A stretch of 47,365 nucleotides of DNA from an uncultured Acidobacteriia bacterium. Its GTDB lineage: Bacteria > Acidobacteriota > Terriglobia > Bryobacterales > Bryobacteraceae. The position numbers and the translations under genes were made by a program. How positions within the stretch are numbered: the first letter of the stretch is position 1; each line of letters begins with the position of its first letter. Location of the stretch: NCBI GenBank assembly GCA_903925975.1, contig CAIYHG010000188.1:1-47365 (forward strand), given 5' to 3'. The notes under the pieces are model-generated. The model saw only the letters and a program-made list of their open reading frames with translations, did no database searches and had not been told where the DNA came from. Below, in pieces: positions 10,026 to 18,063 of this stretch.

Positions 10026-10204
10026 GACGGTTTCTCCTTATTGGCAACTATGGCCTTAAGAGATAGTCTATTCCCGATTTCCGGGTAGTATTAGCGGATT
10101 GCGCATCAAATCGCGAGCGATGCGGCAGGGTTCTTAGGACCGTATCCGGTGGGCTGAATGGGCGTTGTGCGGAACTGAGTCGCCCAACTGCAGCGGCGTT
10201 CTAT

Positions 10205-10993
10205 TCATCTGACGGCCAACTTGAGGCCCGCGGCGCTCAAGCGGTCGCCTACGGCCAGGCGGATTTCCGGGTCTGTTCCGACGTCGTAGGGCAGGAAGAA
10301 ATTGATCTGGTAGAGGCCGCACCAGCCGGGGGCGATGCCGGCGTAGAGCACCGAGGATGAATTGAGCGGTTTGCCGTCGAGGTAGATGCGGAAGTCGTTG
10401 ATGCGGTCGATCCAACCCGCATAGACGGGGATCTCTTCGGGCCTGGTGGGCGAGTGATCCGTGTGCCCCAACCCAACCGCGTAGAGAATTACGATTGCGC
10501 CTTTGGCCACTCTTGCCCCCGGCGTGATCAACGCGTACTCGGGCCAGTTCTGCGCGATGGCGTATTCCGGCGTAGCCGAGTTGGGAAAAAGGGCGGGCGC
10601 GGTCTCGGCGATGGAGATCTTCACCTTAGGGCCGTTCACGCCCTGGAGAACCACCCACACGGTCAACTCGGTGGCCAGCGCGTTGGGCGGCAACAGGAAG
10701 TTGACCTGCGTGGGCGATACGTAGAAGAGCGGCGCGTCGCCCACGCCATCGATCTTCACCTGCACTCCGTTCAGGGAATAGGGGAGCGAACCTCCGGCGA
10801 TGTCCGCCGGGGTGAGCGCGCGCTCGGAAAATGCCAGCCCGGTTCCGCGGACGATCAGGATGGAGTTAGGGGCGAACGGCCCCGGCGCCCCATTGGCCGC
10901 GGCGACAATACCGGCCAGCGTGTATGCCGGAGCGGCGTGGAGCTGCCCGGACAGACAAAAAACGAAAGCCAGACTCAATAGGAGTGCTCGCAT
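10205..10993 (-). CDS. Secreted Solibacter-type TIGR03437-like domain protein
   Basis: 262 residues with a signal peptide (MRALLLSLAFVFCLSGQLHA). The body is the acidobacterial extracellular C-terminal domain recognised by its paired phrases: GIVAAANGAPGPFAPNSILIVRGTGL (here in two blocks), FYVSPTQVNFLLP, VILYAVGLGHT and IAPGWCGLYQINFFLP. In most proteins this domain follows a long repeat or propeller region; here it stands almost alone. Function unknown, probably an adhesion or surface-anchoring module. Its presence is the best single hint to the phylum. Confidence 0.8.
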   Translation of the reverse strand: MRALLLSLAFVFCLSGQLHAAPAYTLAGIVAAANGAPGPFAPNSILIVRGTGLAFSERALTPADIAGGSLPYSLNGVQVKIDGVGDAPLFYVSPTQVNFLLPPNALATELTVWVVLQGVNGPKVKISIAETAPALFPNSATPEYAIAQNWPEYALITPGARVAKGAIVILYAVGLGHTDHSPTRPEEIPVYAGWIDRINDFRIYLDGKPLNSSSVLYAGIAPGWCGLYQINFFLPYDVGTDPEIRLAVGDRLSAAGLKLAVR

Positions 10994-11066
10994 CGGAGTC
11001 CTTTGGACTTAAGCTAGTAGCCGGAGCGGGCCTAAATTCTCGAAAAAAAGGATGAGGGCGCTAGAC

Positions 11067-11081
11067 TGGTAGTTACTACCA
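11067..11081. promoter_or_regulatory. 15-bp perfect palindrome upstream of the sigma factor gene
   Basis: TGGTAGT and ACTACCA flank a single T in the 233-base gap between the divergent TIGR03437-like gene and the ECF sigma gene. Two-fold symmetry of this size suits a dimeric repressor or activator. No recognisable -35/-10 pair overlaps it, so the regulated direction is unclear. Confidence 0.35.
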
Positions 11082-11226
11082 ACGTCGTGAAGGATAGGGC
11101 TGGGTTCGCTGGCGGAAGGGTTTCCGGCGGGCGCCGGCGCCGTCCGCGGAAGGGCGGCGCGGGGAATACCGGCAGGCGTTCGTCTTTTTGGAACGGTTTT
11201 GCGTCTAAACGCATGGAGTCAGAGAC

Positions 11227-11793
11227 TTGATCTTTCGGGCGGTTGAAGATGCCGACCTGATTCGGCAGGCTGCGCGCGGCAGCGTGGAGGCGTATAACCT
11301 CCTCGTGTCCCGTTGGGAGAAGCGCATCTACAATTACCTGCTGCGAATCGCCGGCAACCGTGAAGACGCTCTGGACTTGACGCAGGACGTGTTCTTGAAA
11401 GCGTATCAAAGCCTTCGCAAACTCGACGATCCGGAACGGTTCGCCCCCTGGCTGTACCGCATTGCGCACAACGAGGCCTACTCGATGTTCCGCAAGCGCA
11501 GGCCGGAGAGCGACGTGGAAGACGCCGAACCGGCCCCGGTCGGAGCGGAGGTGATGGTCGGCGGAAGTTCGGTATTTCCCATCGAACTGACCTTGGCAGT
11601 GAACGGCGCCCTCTCGCGGCTATCCTCCGATCAACGCGAAGCGGTGGTGCTGAAGATCTATCAGGGATTCAAATTCGAGGAGATGGCCGAGATTCTTTCG
11701 TGCCCGGTTTCCACCGTCAAGTCCCGGCTGTACACGGCGCTCGAACTACTCAAGGCCGAGCTGGCTCCGATTGGAGCACGAGGCGCATCATGA
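11227..11793 (+). CDS. ECF-family RNA polymerase sigma factor
   Basis: 188 residues. Region 2 (about 20-90) is typical: SRWEKRIYNYLLRIAGNRED, LTQDVFLKAYQSL, APWLYRIAHNEAYSMF. Region 4 (about 120-175) carries the helix-turn-helix LSSDQREAVVLKIYQGF and SCPVSTVKSRLYTALELLK. There is no region 1.1 or 3, as expected for the extracytoplasmic-function group. The start is TTG 11227: an ATG at 11213 leads at once to a stop, and GGAG at 11215-11218 fits the TTG. It overlaps the anti-sigma gene by ATGA, and that chain leads into the type II secretion genes, so it probably drives this cluster. Confidence 0.93.
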   Translation: MIFRAVEDADLIRQAARGSVEAYNLLVSRWEKRIYNYLLRIAGNREDALDLTQDVFLKAYQSLRKLDDPERFAPWLYRIAHNEAYSMFRKRRPESDVEDAEPAPVGAEVMVGGSSVFPIELTLAVNGALSRLSSDQREAVVLKIYQGFKFEEMAEILSCPVSTVKSRLYTALELLKAELAPIGARGAS

Positions 11794-12416
11794 ACTGCTC
11801 GCCCTTCGACCTGAGGGACTATTTTCTGAAGGAACTGCCGGCTGCCGGCGCGCGGGAGGTGGAGGGCCATCTCCGCGGGTGCGCGCCCTGCCGGGAGGAG
11901 TTGGACCGCCTGCGCATTGCGGAGGCGGCGCTACTGGCTTTGCGTGACGAGGAGATCCCGAAACGGATCGCGTTCGTTTCGGACAAAGTCTTCGAGCCTT
12001 CGGGGTGGCGGCGCTGGTGCGGCGCGTTCTGGAATTCGGCGCCGCGCCTGGGGTTCGCTTCGGCGGCCATGCTTTCGGGCGCGCTGCTCTTCCTGGCCCT
12101 CTATGGCGGGCCTGCGAGAACCGGGAAGGCGCCGGCCGTTGCGGTGGTCACTCCAGTTGCCGCCGTACAACCAGCCGCGATTACGGAAGCCGAGATCACG
12201 GCCCGGATTCAGGCCGCGGTTGAAAGTGCCATGCGCCAGAGCGAGGCCCGGCAGACGGGCAAGACGCAACAGCTTGTAGCCGATTTTCTCCGCCGCGAGC
12301 AGGATGACCGCAAGCAACTGGTGCTGGCGGATGAGACGATTCGCTGGCTCGAACGGCGCAACAGCAGCCTGAATATGTTGGCGGGCGGGTATCGCCGCGC
12401 GGGAGAAGCCCAATGA
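11790..12416 (+). CDS. Zinc-motif transmembrane anti-sigma factor
   Basis: 208 residues, starting at ATG 11790 inside the sigma gene's stop (ATGA). The N-terminus has the ZAS motif H27-x3-C31-x2-C34 (HLRGCAPC), the sigma-binding zinc fold. One transmembrane helix lies near residues 88-105 (LGFASAAMLSGALLFLALY). A Pro/Ala/Val linker and then a charged, probably helical or coiled C-terminal domain (AEITARIQAAVESAMRQSEA through RKQLVLADETIRWLERR) would be outside the inner membrane and could sense the envelope. It should hold the preceding sigma factor inactive until a signal. It overlaps the next gene by ATGA. Confidence 0.88.
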   Translation: MNCSPFDLRDYFLKELPAAGAREVEGHLRGCAPCREELDRLRIAEAALLALRDEEIPKRIAFVSDKVFEPSGWRRWCGAFWNSAPRLGFASAAMLSGALLFLALYGGPARTGKAPAVAVVTPVAAVQPAAITEAEITARIQAAVESAMRQSEARQTGKTQQLVADFLRREQDDRKQLVLADETIRWLERRNSSLNMLAGGYRRAGEAQ

Positions 12417-12955
12417 GAAAGCTTCCCGTTCTGGCTTTGCTGGCGGCCCTTGCCGGCGGGGGGCGCGGGCAGAACCGCCCCGAGGGTTTGCCGGCCGCGG
12501 TGGAGAGCGCCAAGCCCGACCGCGGCGGCATCGCCAAATTTGAGTTCGCATTCGAGGAGCGGCTGCGCAATCTCGATCCGCAGACGCCATTCATGCTGCT
12601 GGGAGCCACGGTGGGTATCTACCTGCCCGGCTACGGCGCAGTGTTCACGACGCCGCTGGACCTGATGAACACGCCGCAGATCAGCCCGTTCCAGCCCGTA
12701 ATCACGAACCAGCAGAAGGTATCCGTACACACCCGCAAGGTGGCCCACCTGCCCATGATCCGGCAGTTCCTGCGCGAGCAGTTGGTGGCGGCGGCGCGCG
12801 CGCTTCCGGCGATTCCGCCGGGCGAGAAGATTGCGATCGCGATCCGCCTCTACTACCTGGAGTGGGAAGACAAAGCCGGGCTGCCTACGCAGATTACGAT
12901 GAGCGCCGATCGGGAATCGGCTTTAGCCGGAAATATCGCCACGGAAGAACAATAA
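12413..12955 (+). CDS. Secreted protein of unknown function between anti-sigma factor and gspE
   Basis: 180 residues with a short signal-like N-terminus (MRKLPVLALLAALAGG). I recognise no family. The middle reads FEFAFEERLRNLDPQTPFMLLGATVGIYLPGYGAVFTTPLDLM in pieces, then helical charged sequence (VHTRKVAHLPMIRQFLREQL) and RLYYLEWEDK near the end. Its start overlaps the anti-sigma stop (ATGA), and its stop abuts the gspE start (TAAGTG), so it is made together with both. The position suggests a periplasmic partner of the anti-sigma factor or the secretion machine; this is inference. Confidence 0.8.
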   Translation: MRKLPVLALLAALAGGGRGQNRPEGLPAAVESAKPDRGGIAKFEFAFEERLRNLDPQTPFMLLGATVGIYLPGYGAVFTTPLDLMNTPQISPFQPVITNQQKVSVHTRKVAHLPMIRQFLREQLVAAARALPAIPPGEKIAIAIRLYYLEWEDKAGLPTQITMSADRESALAGNIATEEQ

Positions 12956-14644
12956 GTGACTCCCACGGATTTCAAAGGCCCCACGCCCCAAACGATTCGG
13001 CGCTCTCCGCGCATCGGGGAGATTCTCATCGAGCGCGGCAAGATCGAAACCGAAGACCTGGAGCGCGCGCTCGAACTGCAGAAGGAACGCGGGGATAAGC
13101 TGGGCAAGATTCTGGTGGACATGGGCTTGGTGGCGCAGCGCGATTTGCTGGCCGCGCTCGCCGACCAGCTCGACATTCCCATCGCGCCGGTGGATCAGCC
13201 GCCACCCGAGGCTCCGGAGATCGAAGGCCTTTCGCACCGGTTCCTGCGGCAGTGCCGCGTCTATCCCGTGGCGCTGGCGGGCTCCACGCTGACCGTGGCC
13301 ATGGCCGACCCGCTCGATTTCGATACGGTGGCGGCGTTGCGCGCGTATTCGGGGCTGGAGATCCGGACGGCGATCGCTTCCGAACAGGAAATTCTGGACG
13401 CGATCGACAGGCATTACACCGAAAGCGAACGTACGGCGGCATTCGGCGAAGGCGAAGACGAGCAGGCAACGGCGGACCTCGAACACCTGCGCGACATGGC
13501 CAGCGAAGCGCCGGTGATCCGCATTGTGAACGCGATGATCGCCGAGGCGATAGAGAAGCGGGCGAGCGACATCCACATCGAGCCGTTCGAGAAGGAATTT
13601 CGCGTCCGCTACCGCGTGGATGGCGTGCTGTTCAACCAGGAGCCGCCGCCGCGGGAACTCAAGGCGGCGATTATCTCGCGCCTCAAGCTGATGGCGAAGC
13701 TGAACATCGCCGAGCGCCGGCTTCCGCAGGACGGACGCATCAAGATCAAGATTCTGGGCCGCGAAGTGGACCTGCGCGTTTCCACCTTGCCGACGCTCTA
13801 CGGCGAGAGCGTGGTGATGCGCCTCTTGGATCGCTCGGCGGGAGATTTCTACGACCTGCAGCGGCTGGGCTTCGACGCTTCCATGCTGGCGCGGATGGAG
13901 CATTTCACGAGCATGCCGCACGGCATCTTCCTGGTGACGGGACCCACGGGCAGCGGCAAATCGACCACGCTCTATTCGGCGCTGAAGCGCATCAACCTTC
14001 CCGATCGAAAAATCATTACCATCGAAGACCCGGTGGAATACCAGATGGACGGGATCAACCAGATTCACGTGAACCCACAGATCGGGCTGACGTTCGCCTC
14101 GGGGTTGCGGCATATCGTGCGCCAGGACCCGGACGTGATCATGGTGGGCGAAATCCGCGACCGCGAGACGGCCGATATCGCCATCCGCTCGGCGTTGACG
14201 GGGCACCTGGTGTTTTCCACGCTGCACACCAACGATGCGCCGAGCGCCATTACGCGCCTCACGGACATGGGCGTGGAGAATTACCTGATCACGTCGTCGC
14301 TGGTGGCGGTGCTGGCGCAGCGGCTGGTGCGCGTGATCTGCGCCAACTGCCGGGAGGCGGCAGCCCCTACGCTAGCGCCCAACGGGGAGACCATACCGAC
14401 ATTTCGCGGCAGAGGCTGCGAAGCCTGCCGCGGCACGGGCTATTCTTCGCGCGTCGGCATCTTCGAAATGATGGATTTGAACGACGAAATCCGGAAGCTC
14501 ATCATGCGTAACGAGGACGCGAGCGCGCTCACCGATGCCGCCCGGCGGAACGGCATGCACAGCCTCCGTGAAGACGGCTGGAAGAAGATCCGCGACGGCG
14601 TAACCACGGTGGCCGAAGTGATGCGCGTGACGCAGGAGTTCTGA
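12956..14644 (+). CDS. gspE: Type II secretion ATPase GspE
   Basis: Cytoplasmic hexameric ATPase that powers pseudopilus assembly. 562 residues from GTG 12956, which directly follows the previous stop codon. Order: N-terminal MshEN/GspE-N domain (RIGEILIERGKIETEDLERA...), linker, then the ATPase core with SDIHIEPFEKEFRVRYRVDG, Walker A GPTGSGKST at 329-337, the Asp box (TIEDPVEYQ), the Walker B segment (RQDPDVIMVGEIRDRETAD) and the His box (GHLVFSTLHTNDA). A tetracysteine zinc site is present (C462, C465, C488, C491). PilB-type pilus ATPases look similar, but the gspF-K neighbours favour T2SS. Confidence 0.95.
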   Translation: MTPTDFKGPTPQTIRRSPRIGEILIERGKIETEDLERALELQKERGDKLGKILVDMGLVAQRDLLAALADQLDIPIAPVDQPPPEAPEIEGLSHRFLRQCRVYPVALAGSTLTVAMADPLDFDTVAALRAYSGLEIRTAIASEQEILDAIDRHYTESERTAAFGEGEDEQATADLEHLRDMASEAPVIRIVNAMIAEAIEKRASDIHIEPFEKEFRVRYRVDGVLFNQEPPPRELKAAIISRLKLMAKLNIAERRLPQDGRIKIKILGREVDLRVSTLPTLYGESVVMRLLDRSAGDFYDLQRLGFDASMLARMEHFTSMPHGIFLVTGPTGSGKSTTLYSALKRINLPDRKIITIEDPVEYQMDGINQIHVNPQIGLTFASGLRHIVRQDPDVIMVGEIRDRETADIAIRSALTGHLVFSTLHTNDAPSAITRLTDMGVENYLITSSLVAVLAQRLVRVICANCREAAAPTLAPNGETIPTFRGRGCEACRGTGYSSRVGIFEMMDLNDEIRKLIMRNEDASALTDAARRNGMHSLREDGWKKIRDGVTTVAEVMRVTQEF

Positions 14645-14662
14645 GCGCGGGCTTCGCGGGAA

Positions 14663-14683
14663 ATGTGCTACAATGTAGCACAT
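14663..14683 (+). promoter_or_regulatory. VapBC operator and probable promoter overlapping the start codon
   Basis: A perfect 21-base palindrome: ATGTGCTACA (14663-14672), centre A, TGTAGCACAT (14674-14683). It contains a -10-like TACAAT (14669-14674), and the second arm runs into the ATG of the antitoxin (14682-14684). A VapB dimer bound here would cover both promoter and start. With the -10 only 7 bases before the ATG and no Shine-Dalgarno sequence, the mRNA would begin at or next to the AUG. No good -35 is visible. Confidence 0.7.
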
Positions 14684-14909
14684 GAAGAAGGCCTCCATTC
14701 GTGAGCTGCATATTCGCACTTCCGAACTGGTGAGGGAGGCGACGGGCGGGTCTGTGATCGTGATTGAGAGCCGCGGCGAGCCCGTCGCGGAATTGCGCCC
14801 TCTCACGAAGACTCGCGCGAAGCCGAAGCTTCCGGATATGTCGCATTTCTGGAAGGAATATCCGCAGGTTCCGGGTGACAGCGGGCGCTACCTGGAAGAA
14901 GATCGCTGA
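14682..14909 (+). CDS. Antitoxin of VapBC-type pair (Phd/YefM fold)
   Basis: 75 residues. N-terminal IRELHIRTSELVREATGGSVIVIESRGEPVAELRP (in pieces) is the Phd/YefM DNA-binding fold common in antitoxins. The C-terminal third (MSHFWKEYPQVPGDSGRYLEED) is the acidic tail that would insert into the toxin's active site. It starts inside its own palindromic operator. The toxin gene follows after 5 bases. The pair sits between gspE and gspF. Confidence 0.9.
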   Translation: MKKASIRELHIRTSELVREATGGSVIVIESRGEPVAELRPLTKTRAKPKLPDMSHFWKEYPQVPGDSGRYLEEDR

Positions 14910-14914
14910 GCGGT

Positions 14915-15340
14915 ATGTACCTCGACTCGGCGTACATCGTTAAGTTCTACGCAAACGAACCGGATTCGCCGGCCGTGAGGAAACGGATTCGAGCGGCCAA
15001 GTCATTGGTATGTTCGGCCTGGTGCCTGGGCGAGGTCAGTTGGGCTCTACACCGGCACCTGCGCGAAGGGCACCTGGAAGCCGCCCAAGTTCACGAACTC
15101 GTACGCACCTTCCTGGAGCATGTGGATGCAGGCGTCTGGACTCTGGCTCCGGTGAGCGAGCGGATTCTCCGCCGTGCGGCGTCGCTGCTCAGCTCGGCGC
15201 CCGCCGATGTCTATCTGCGCGCGGGAGACGCCGTCCATCTGGTAACGGCCCAGGATATGGGCGAGCGGGAAGTGTGGACGAACGACAGGCATATGCTGGC
15301 CGCCTCTGCGTATTTCGGGCTGCAAGGCCGTTCGGCATGA
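14915..15340 (+). CDS. VapC-type PIN-domain ribonuclease toxin
   Basis: 141 residues. The four acidic PIN residues can be placed: D4 (MYLDSAYIVKFY), E40 (CLGEVSWAL), D105 (RAGDAVHLVTA) and D124 (WTNDRHMLAA). PIN toxins of this type cut tRNA or rRNA at specific sites in a Mg-dependent way; the target here is unknown. It is translated just after its antitoxin, and no mobile-element ends are seen around the pair. Confidence 0.9.
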   Translation: MYLDSAYIVKFYANEPDSPAVRKRIRAAKSLVCSAWCLGEVSWALHRHLREGHLEAAQVHELVRTFLEHVDAGVWTLAPVSERILRRAASLLSSAPADVYLRAGDAVHLVTAQDMGEREVWTNDRHMLAASAYFGLQGRSA

Positions 15341-15512
15341 GAGAGGCCTTCGTCTTTTCCAGCCTCGCTCGCGTCTACTCACATGGAGCAGAAGACTTGC
15401 CCATAGCCGCCGCCACACCAACGAGCCAACCGGGGCGCATTGTTCAGCGCCGGGGCTCCCACCGCTTTTTGTGGTTCATCTCCGCGTCAAAGGAAGCCCG
15501 GGGGGCGCGTTA

Positions 15513-16724
15513 ATGGCAACGTTCTTCTTCCGCGCGGTCACTTCCGACGGCAAGATTCGCACGGGCAGTTTGAGCGGCGATACCGAGAAAGCGGTGGCGC
15601 GGGAACTCAGCGCGCAGGGGCTCACGCCGGTCTACGTGGGCGTTGCGCCTAAAGGCGGCTCGCTTGAGATCAAGCTGCCTTCCTTCGGCGGAGGCAAGCG
15701 CCGCGATGTCCTGTTCTTCACCCAGGAACTCTCCACTCTGCTGAACGCCGGCGTTCCGCTTGACCGCGCGCTTTCGATCACCGGCGAGTTGACCGAACAC
15801 CCGGCTTTCCGCTTGATCGTCCTGGACACGCTACGCGTGTTGAAGGGCGGACGCTCGCTGGCAGATAGCCTGGCCGCGCACCCGGAACACTTTTCCGATC
15901 TCTACGTCAACATGGTGCGGGCCGGAGAGGCCTCGGGCGCGCTGGCGACGATCTTTGAGCGGCTGTCCGAGTTCGAGCGCTCCCGCGACGATTTGCGGAA
16001 CTACATCATCTCGGCGATGATCTACCCGGCGCTGCTGGCCTTTGTGGGCGTGGCCTCGATCTTCCTGTTGCTGAATTTCGTGGTGCCGCGCTTCGCCCTG
16101 ATCTTCGAAGGGTCCACGATGAAGATTCCCGTTCCGACGGCCATCATGCTGGCGGCGAGCCGATATGTGCAGGCGTACTGGTGGGTAGCCGCAGTGGCTA
16201 TCGCGCTGGCGGCGGCCGGGTGGCGGGCCTACATACGCACCCCGGGCGGCCGCGCGTGGTGGGACATGGCGCGCCTAAAGCTCCCCATGCTGGGCGACGC
16301 GCTATTGAAGGCCGAGACGGCGCGCTTCGCTCGCGCGATGGGCACGCTCGTGGCGAACTCCGTTCCCCTGGTGCAGGCCCTCGGCATCGCGGCGGCAACG
16401 TTGAATAACCGGACGATAGCGAAATCGCTCGACGCCGTGGCGCAGGGCGTCAAGCGGGGAGAAGGGATCGCGGCGCCCATGCGCCGTGCGGGCGTCTTTC
16501 CGCCTTTGGCCGCGCACCTGCTGACGGTGGGCGAGGAAACCGGGAGACTCGACCATATGTTTGCCCGGATGGCCGATATTTACGAAAATGATACTCGAGC
16601 CTCCATCAAGCGTTTCACGTCGGTGTTCGAGCCGGTCGTGATCCTTGTGATGGGAATCATGGTGGGAGCGCTCATTCTGAGCATGTTGCTCGCAATCACG
16701 AGCATTAACGACGTGGCGGTATAA
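15513..16724 (+). CDS. gspF: Type II secretion inner-membrane platform protein GspF
   Basis: 403 residues from ATG 15513 (MATFFFRAVTSDGKIRTG); an upstream in-frame start at 15471 has no family sequence before this point. Two homologous GspF domains are seen, about 65-190 (FFTQELSTLLNAGVPLDRAL) and 265-395 (TARFARAMGTLVANSVPLVQAL), each followed by hydrophobic helices. They form the membrane platform that contacts GspE and GspL. 172 bases separate it from vapC; I see no gene there. It is 4 bases from gspG. Confidence 0.94.
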   Translation: MATFFFRAVTSDGKIRTGSLSGDTEKAVARELSAQGLTPVYVGVAPKGGSLEIKLPSFGGGKRRDVLFFTQELSTLLNAGVPLDRALSITGELTEHPAFRLIVLDTLRVLKGGRSLADSLAAHPEHFSDLYVNMVRAGEASGALATIFERLSEFERSRDDLRNYIISAMIYPALLAFVGVASIFLLLNFVVPRFALIFEGSTMKIPVPTAIMLAASRYVQAYWWVAAVAIALAAAGWRAYIRTPGGRAWWDMARLKLPMLGDALLKAETARFARAMGTLVANSVPLVQALGIAAATLNNRTIAKSLDAVAQGVKRGEGIAAPMRRAGVFPPLAAHLLTVGEETGRLDHMFARMADIYENDTRASIKRFTSVFEPVVILVMGIMVGALILSMLLAITSINDVAV

Positions 16725-16728
16725 CGCA

Positions 16729-17166
16729 ATGAACCGAGACAAACGAAATCGACGGCGCGCCGGCGTCACCCTCATTGAAATGCTGGTGGTCGTTACGATC
16801 ATCGGGCTGTTCGTCGCGCTGGTGGGGCCCAGCCTCTGGAAGAAGACCGATGCGGCCAAGGTCACTGCGGCGCGCACGCAGATGATGAACTTCATGACGG
16901 CGCTGGGGACGTATAAGCTCGATACGGGCGGCTTCCCCACAACCGAGCAGGGCCTGAGCGCGTTGCGCGTGCGCTCGGGGGACAACCCCCAGTGGGCCGG
17001 GCCGTACATGCCTCAGGACATACCCAAAGATCCGTGGGGCCACGAATATGTCTACAAGTTCCCCGGCGAACACGGCGATGAACCGGAAATCACCTCCTAC
17101 GGACAGGACGGCCAGCCCGGCGGAGAAGGATTGGCGGCGGATATTGTCAGTTGGAAAAACCAGTAA
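16729..17166 (+). CDS. gspG: Major pseudopilin GspG
   Basis: 145 residues, the usual length. Prepilin leader RRRAG is cut before VTLIEMLVVVTIIGLFVALV: the conserved Gly at -1 and Glu at +5 are present, but +1 is Val rather than Phe. The pseudopilin loop signatures DTGGFPTTEQGLSAL, PYMPQDIPKDPWGHEY and ITSYGQDGQPGGEG (calcium-binding region) identify it as the main pseudopilus subunit. A prepilin peptidase is needed but is not in the window. gspH overlaps its end. Confidence 0.95.
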   Translation: MNRDKRNRRRAGVTLIEMLVVVTIIGLFVALVGPSLWKKTDAAKVTAARTQMMNFMTALGTYKLDTGGFPTTEQGLSALRVRSGDNPQWAGPYMPQDIPKDPWGHEYVYKFPGEHGDEPEITSYGQDGQPGGEGLAADIVSWKNQ

Positions 17167-17632
17167 GCGCGGCGCTCGCGGCATCACGCTCATCGAGATG
17201 CTGGTTGTGCTCACGGTGATCGGGCTGCTGGCGGGCATCTCGTTTCCATCCCTCTCGGCGGGCCTGGATAGCGTGCGGCTCACCTCGGCGACGCAATCGG
17301 TGGCCAGTTTCATCAACGCCGCCGTGGACCGTTCGGAACGCCATCAGGAAGCCGTGGAATTGGTGCTCACTCCAGGGCATAATTCGCTATCCGCGTATTC
17401 CAACGATTCCGCCGCGCCGCGCGAACTCCAACTGCCCGAAGGCATCGTGATTGAAGCGACGCTGCCTCCGCTGCCGGACGAGGCCGACCTCACCCGGCGC
17501 ATCCTCATCGTTCCCGGCGGAGCTACGCCAGGGATCGGTATCCAGTTGGTGAACAAGCACGGCTCGCGCCGCTTGGTAAAACTCGACCCGTTCACCGGCT
17601 TTCCGCGCGTGGAAAGCGTCATATCGAAGTGA
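17144..17632 (+). CDS. gspH: Minor pseudopilin GspH
   Basis: About 162 residues. Leader KRGARG is cut before ITLIEMLVVLTVIGLLAGIS, with Gly -1 and Glu +5. The rest (SATQSVASFINAAVDRSERH, ELVLTPGHNSL) fits the GspH/FimT beta-sandwich. No ATG lies between the gspG frame and the leader; TTG 17144 is the best start and gives a 23-base overlap with gspG, with a purine-rich GGAGAAGGA upstream. Minor pseudopilins sit at the pseudopilus tip with GspI, J and K. Confidence 0.88.
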   Translation: MSVGKTSKRGARGITLIEMLVVLTVIGLLAGISFPSLSAGLDSVRLTSATQSVASFINAAVDRSERHQEAVELVLTPGHNSLSAYSNDSAAPRELQLPEGIVIEATLPPLPDEADLTRRILIVPGGATPGIGIQLVNKHGSRRLVKLDPFTGFPRVESVISK

Positions 17633-18063
17633 CGCGCCGCGGCTTCACCCTCCTCGAAATGCTGGTCGCCACCACCATCATGGCGATTGCGGTGGTCGGC
17701 TTGATGGGCGGCCTTTCCACTTCCGCGCGCAATGCCGCGCGGCTGCGGAACTACGACCGCGCCGTCCAACTGGCGCAATTGCGGATGAACGAACTGCTGC
17801 TCGACGACGAACTGCCGCTTGCGACCGAGATCGGGGGCGAGTTCGACGAAACGGTGGATGGCGGCGTTCCTTCGGGCTGGAAGGCGCGTCTGAGCCGGTT
17901 TGAGATGCCCCCATTTCCCGCTGCGGGCCAGTTGGCGCTCGACCGGCTGGAACTGGAAATCTGGTGGATGGAGGGCAGCCAGCGCCACACGCTGGCGCTC
18001 GATGGGTACCGGCGGCGCGTCCTCAGGCAGCAGGACATTCCTCCCTCGGGGGCGCCCCAATGA
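17629..18063 (+). CDS. gspI: Minor pseudopilin GspI
   Basis: 144 residues. Starts at GTG 17629, which overlaps the gspH stop (GTGA). Very short leader MTRRG, then FTLLEMLVATTIMAIAVVGL: Phe +1 and Glu +5 as in the consensus. The following QLAQLRMNELL matches the GspI helix that pairs with GspJ and GspK. Translationally coupled on both sides. Confidence 0.9.
   Translation: MTRRGFTLLEMLVATTIMAIAVVGLMGGLSTSARNAARLRNYDRAVQLAQLRMNELLLDDELPLATEIGGEFDETVDGGVPSGWKARLSRFEMPPFPAAGQLALDRLELEIWWMEGSQRHTLALDGYRRRVLRQQDIPPSGAPQ

Noticed and set aside
12923-14227. 434-codon open frame on the minus strand
   Set aside because: Lies entirely over gspE, which has all catalytic motifs; the antisense frame has no recognisable domain and is a by-product of high GC.
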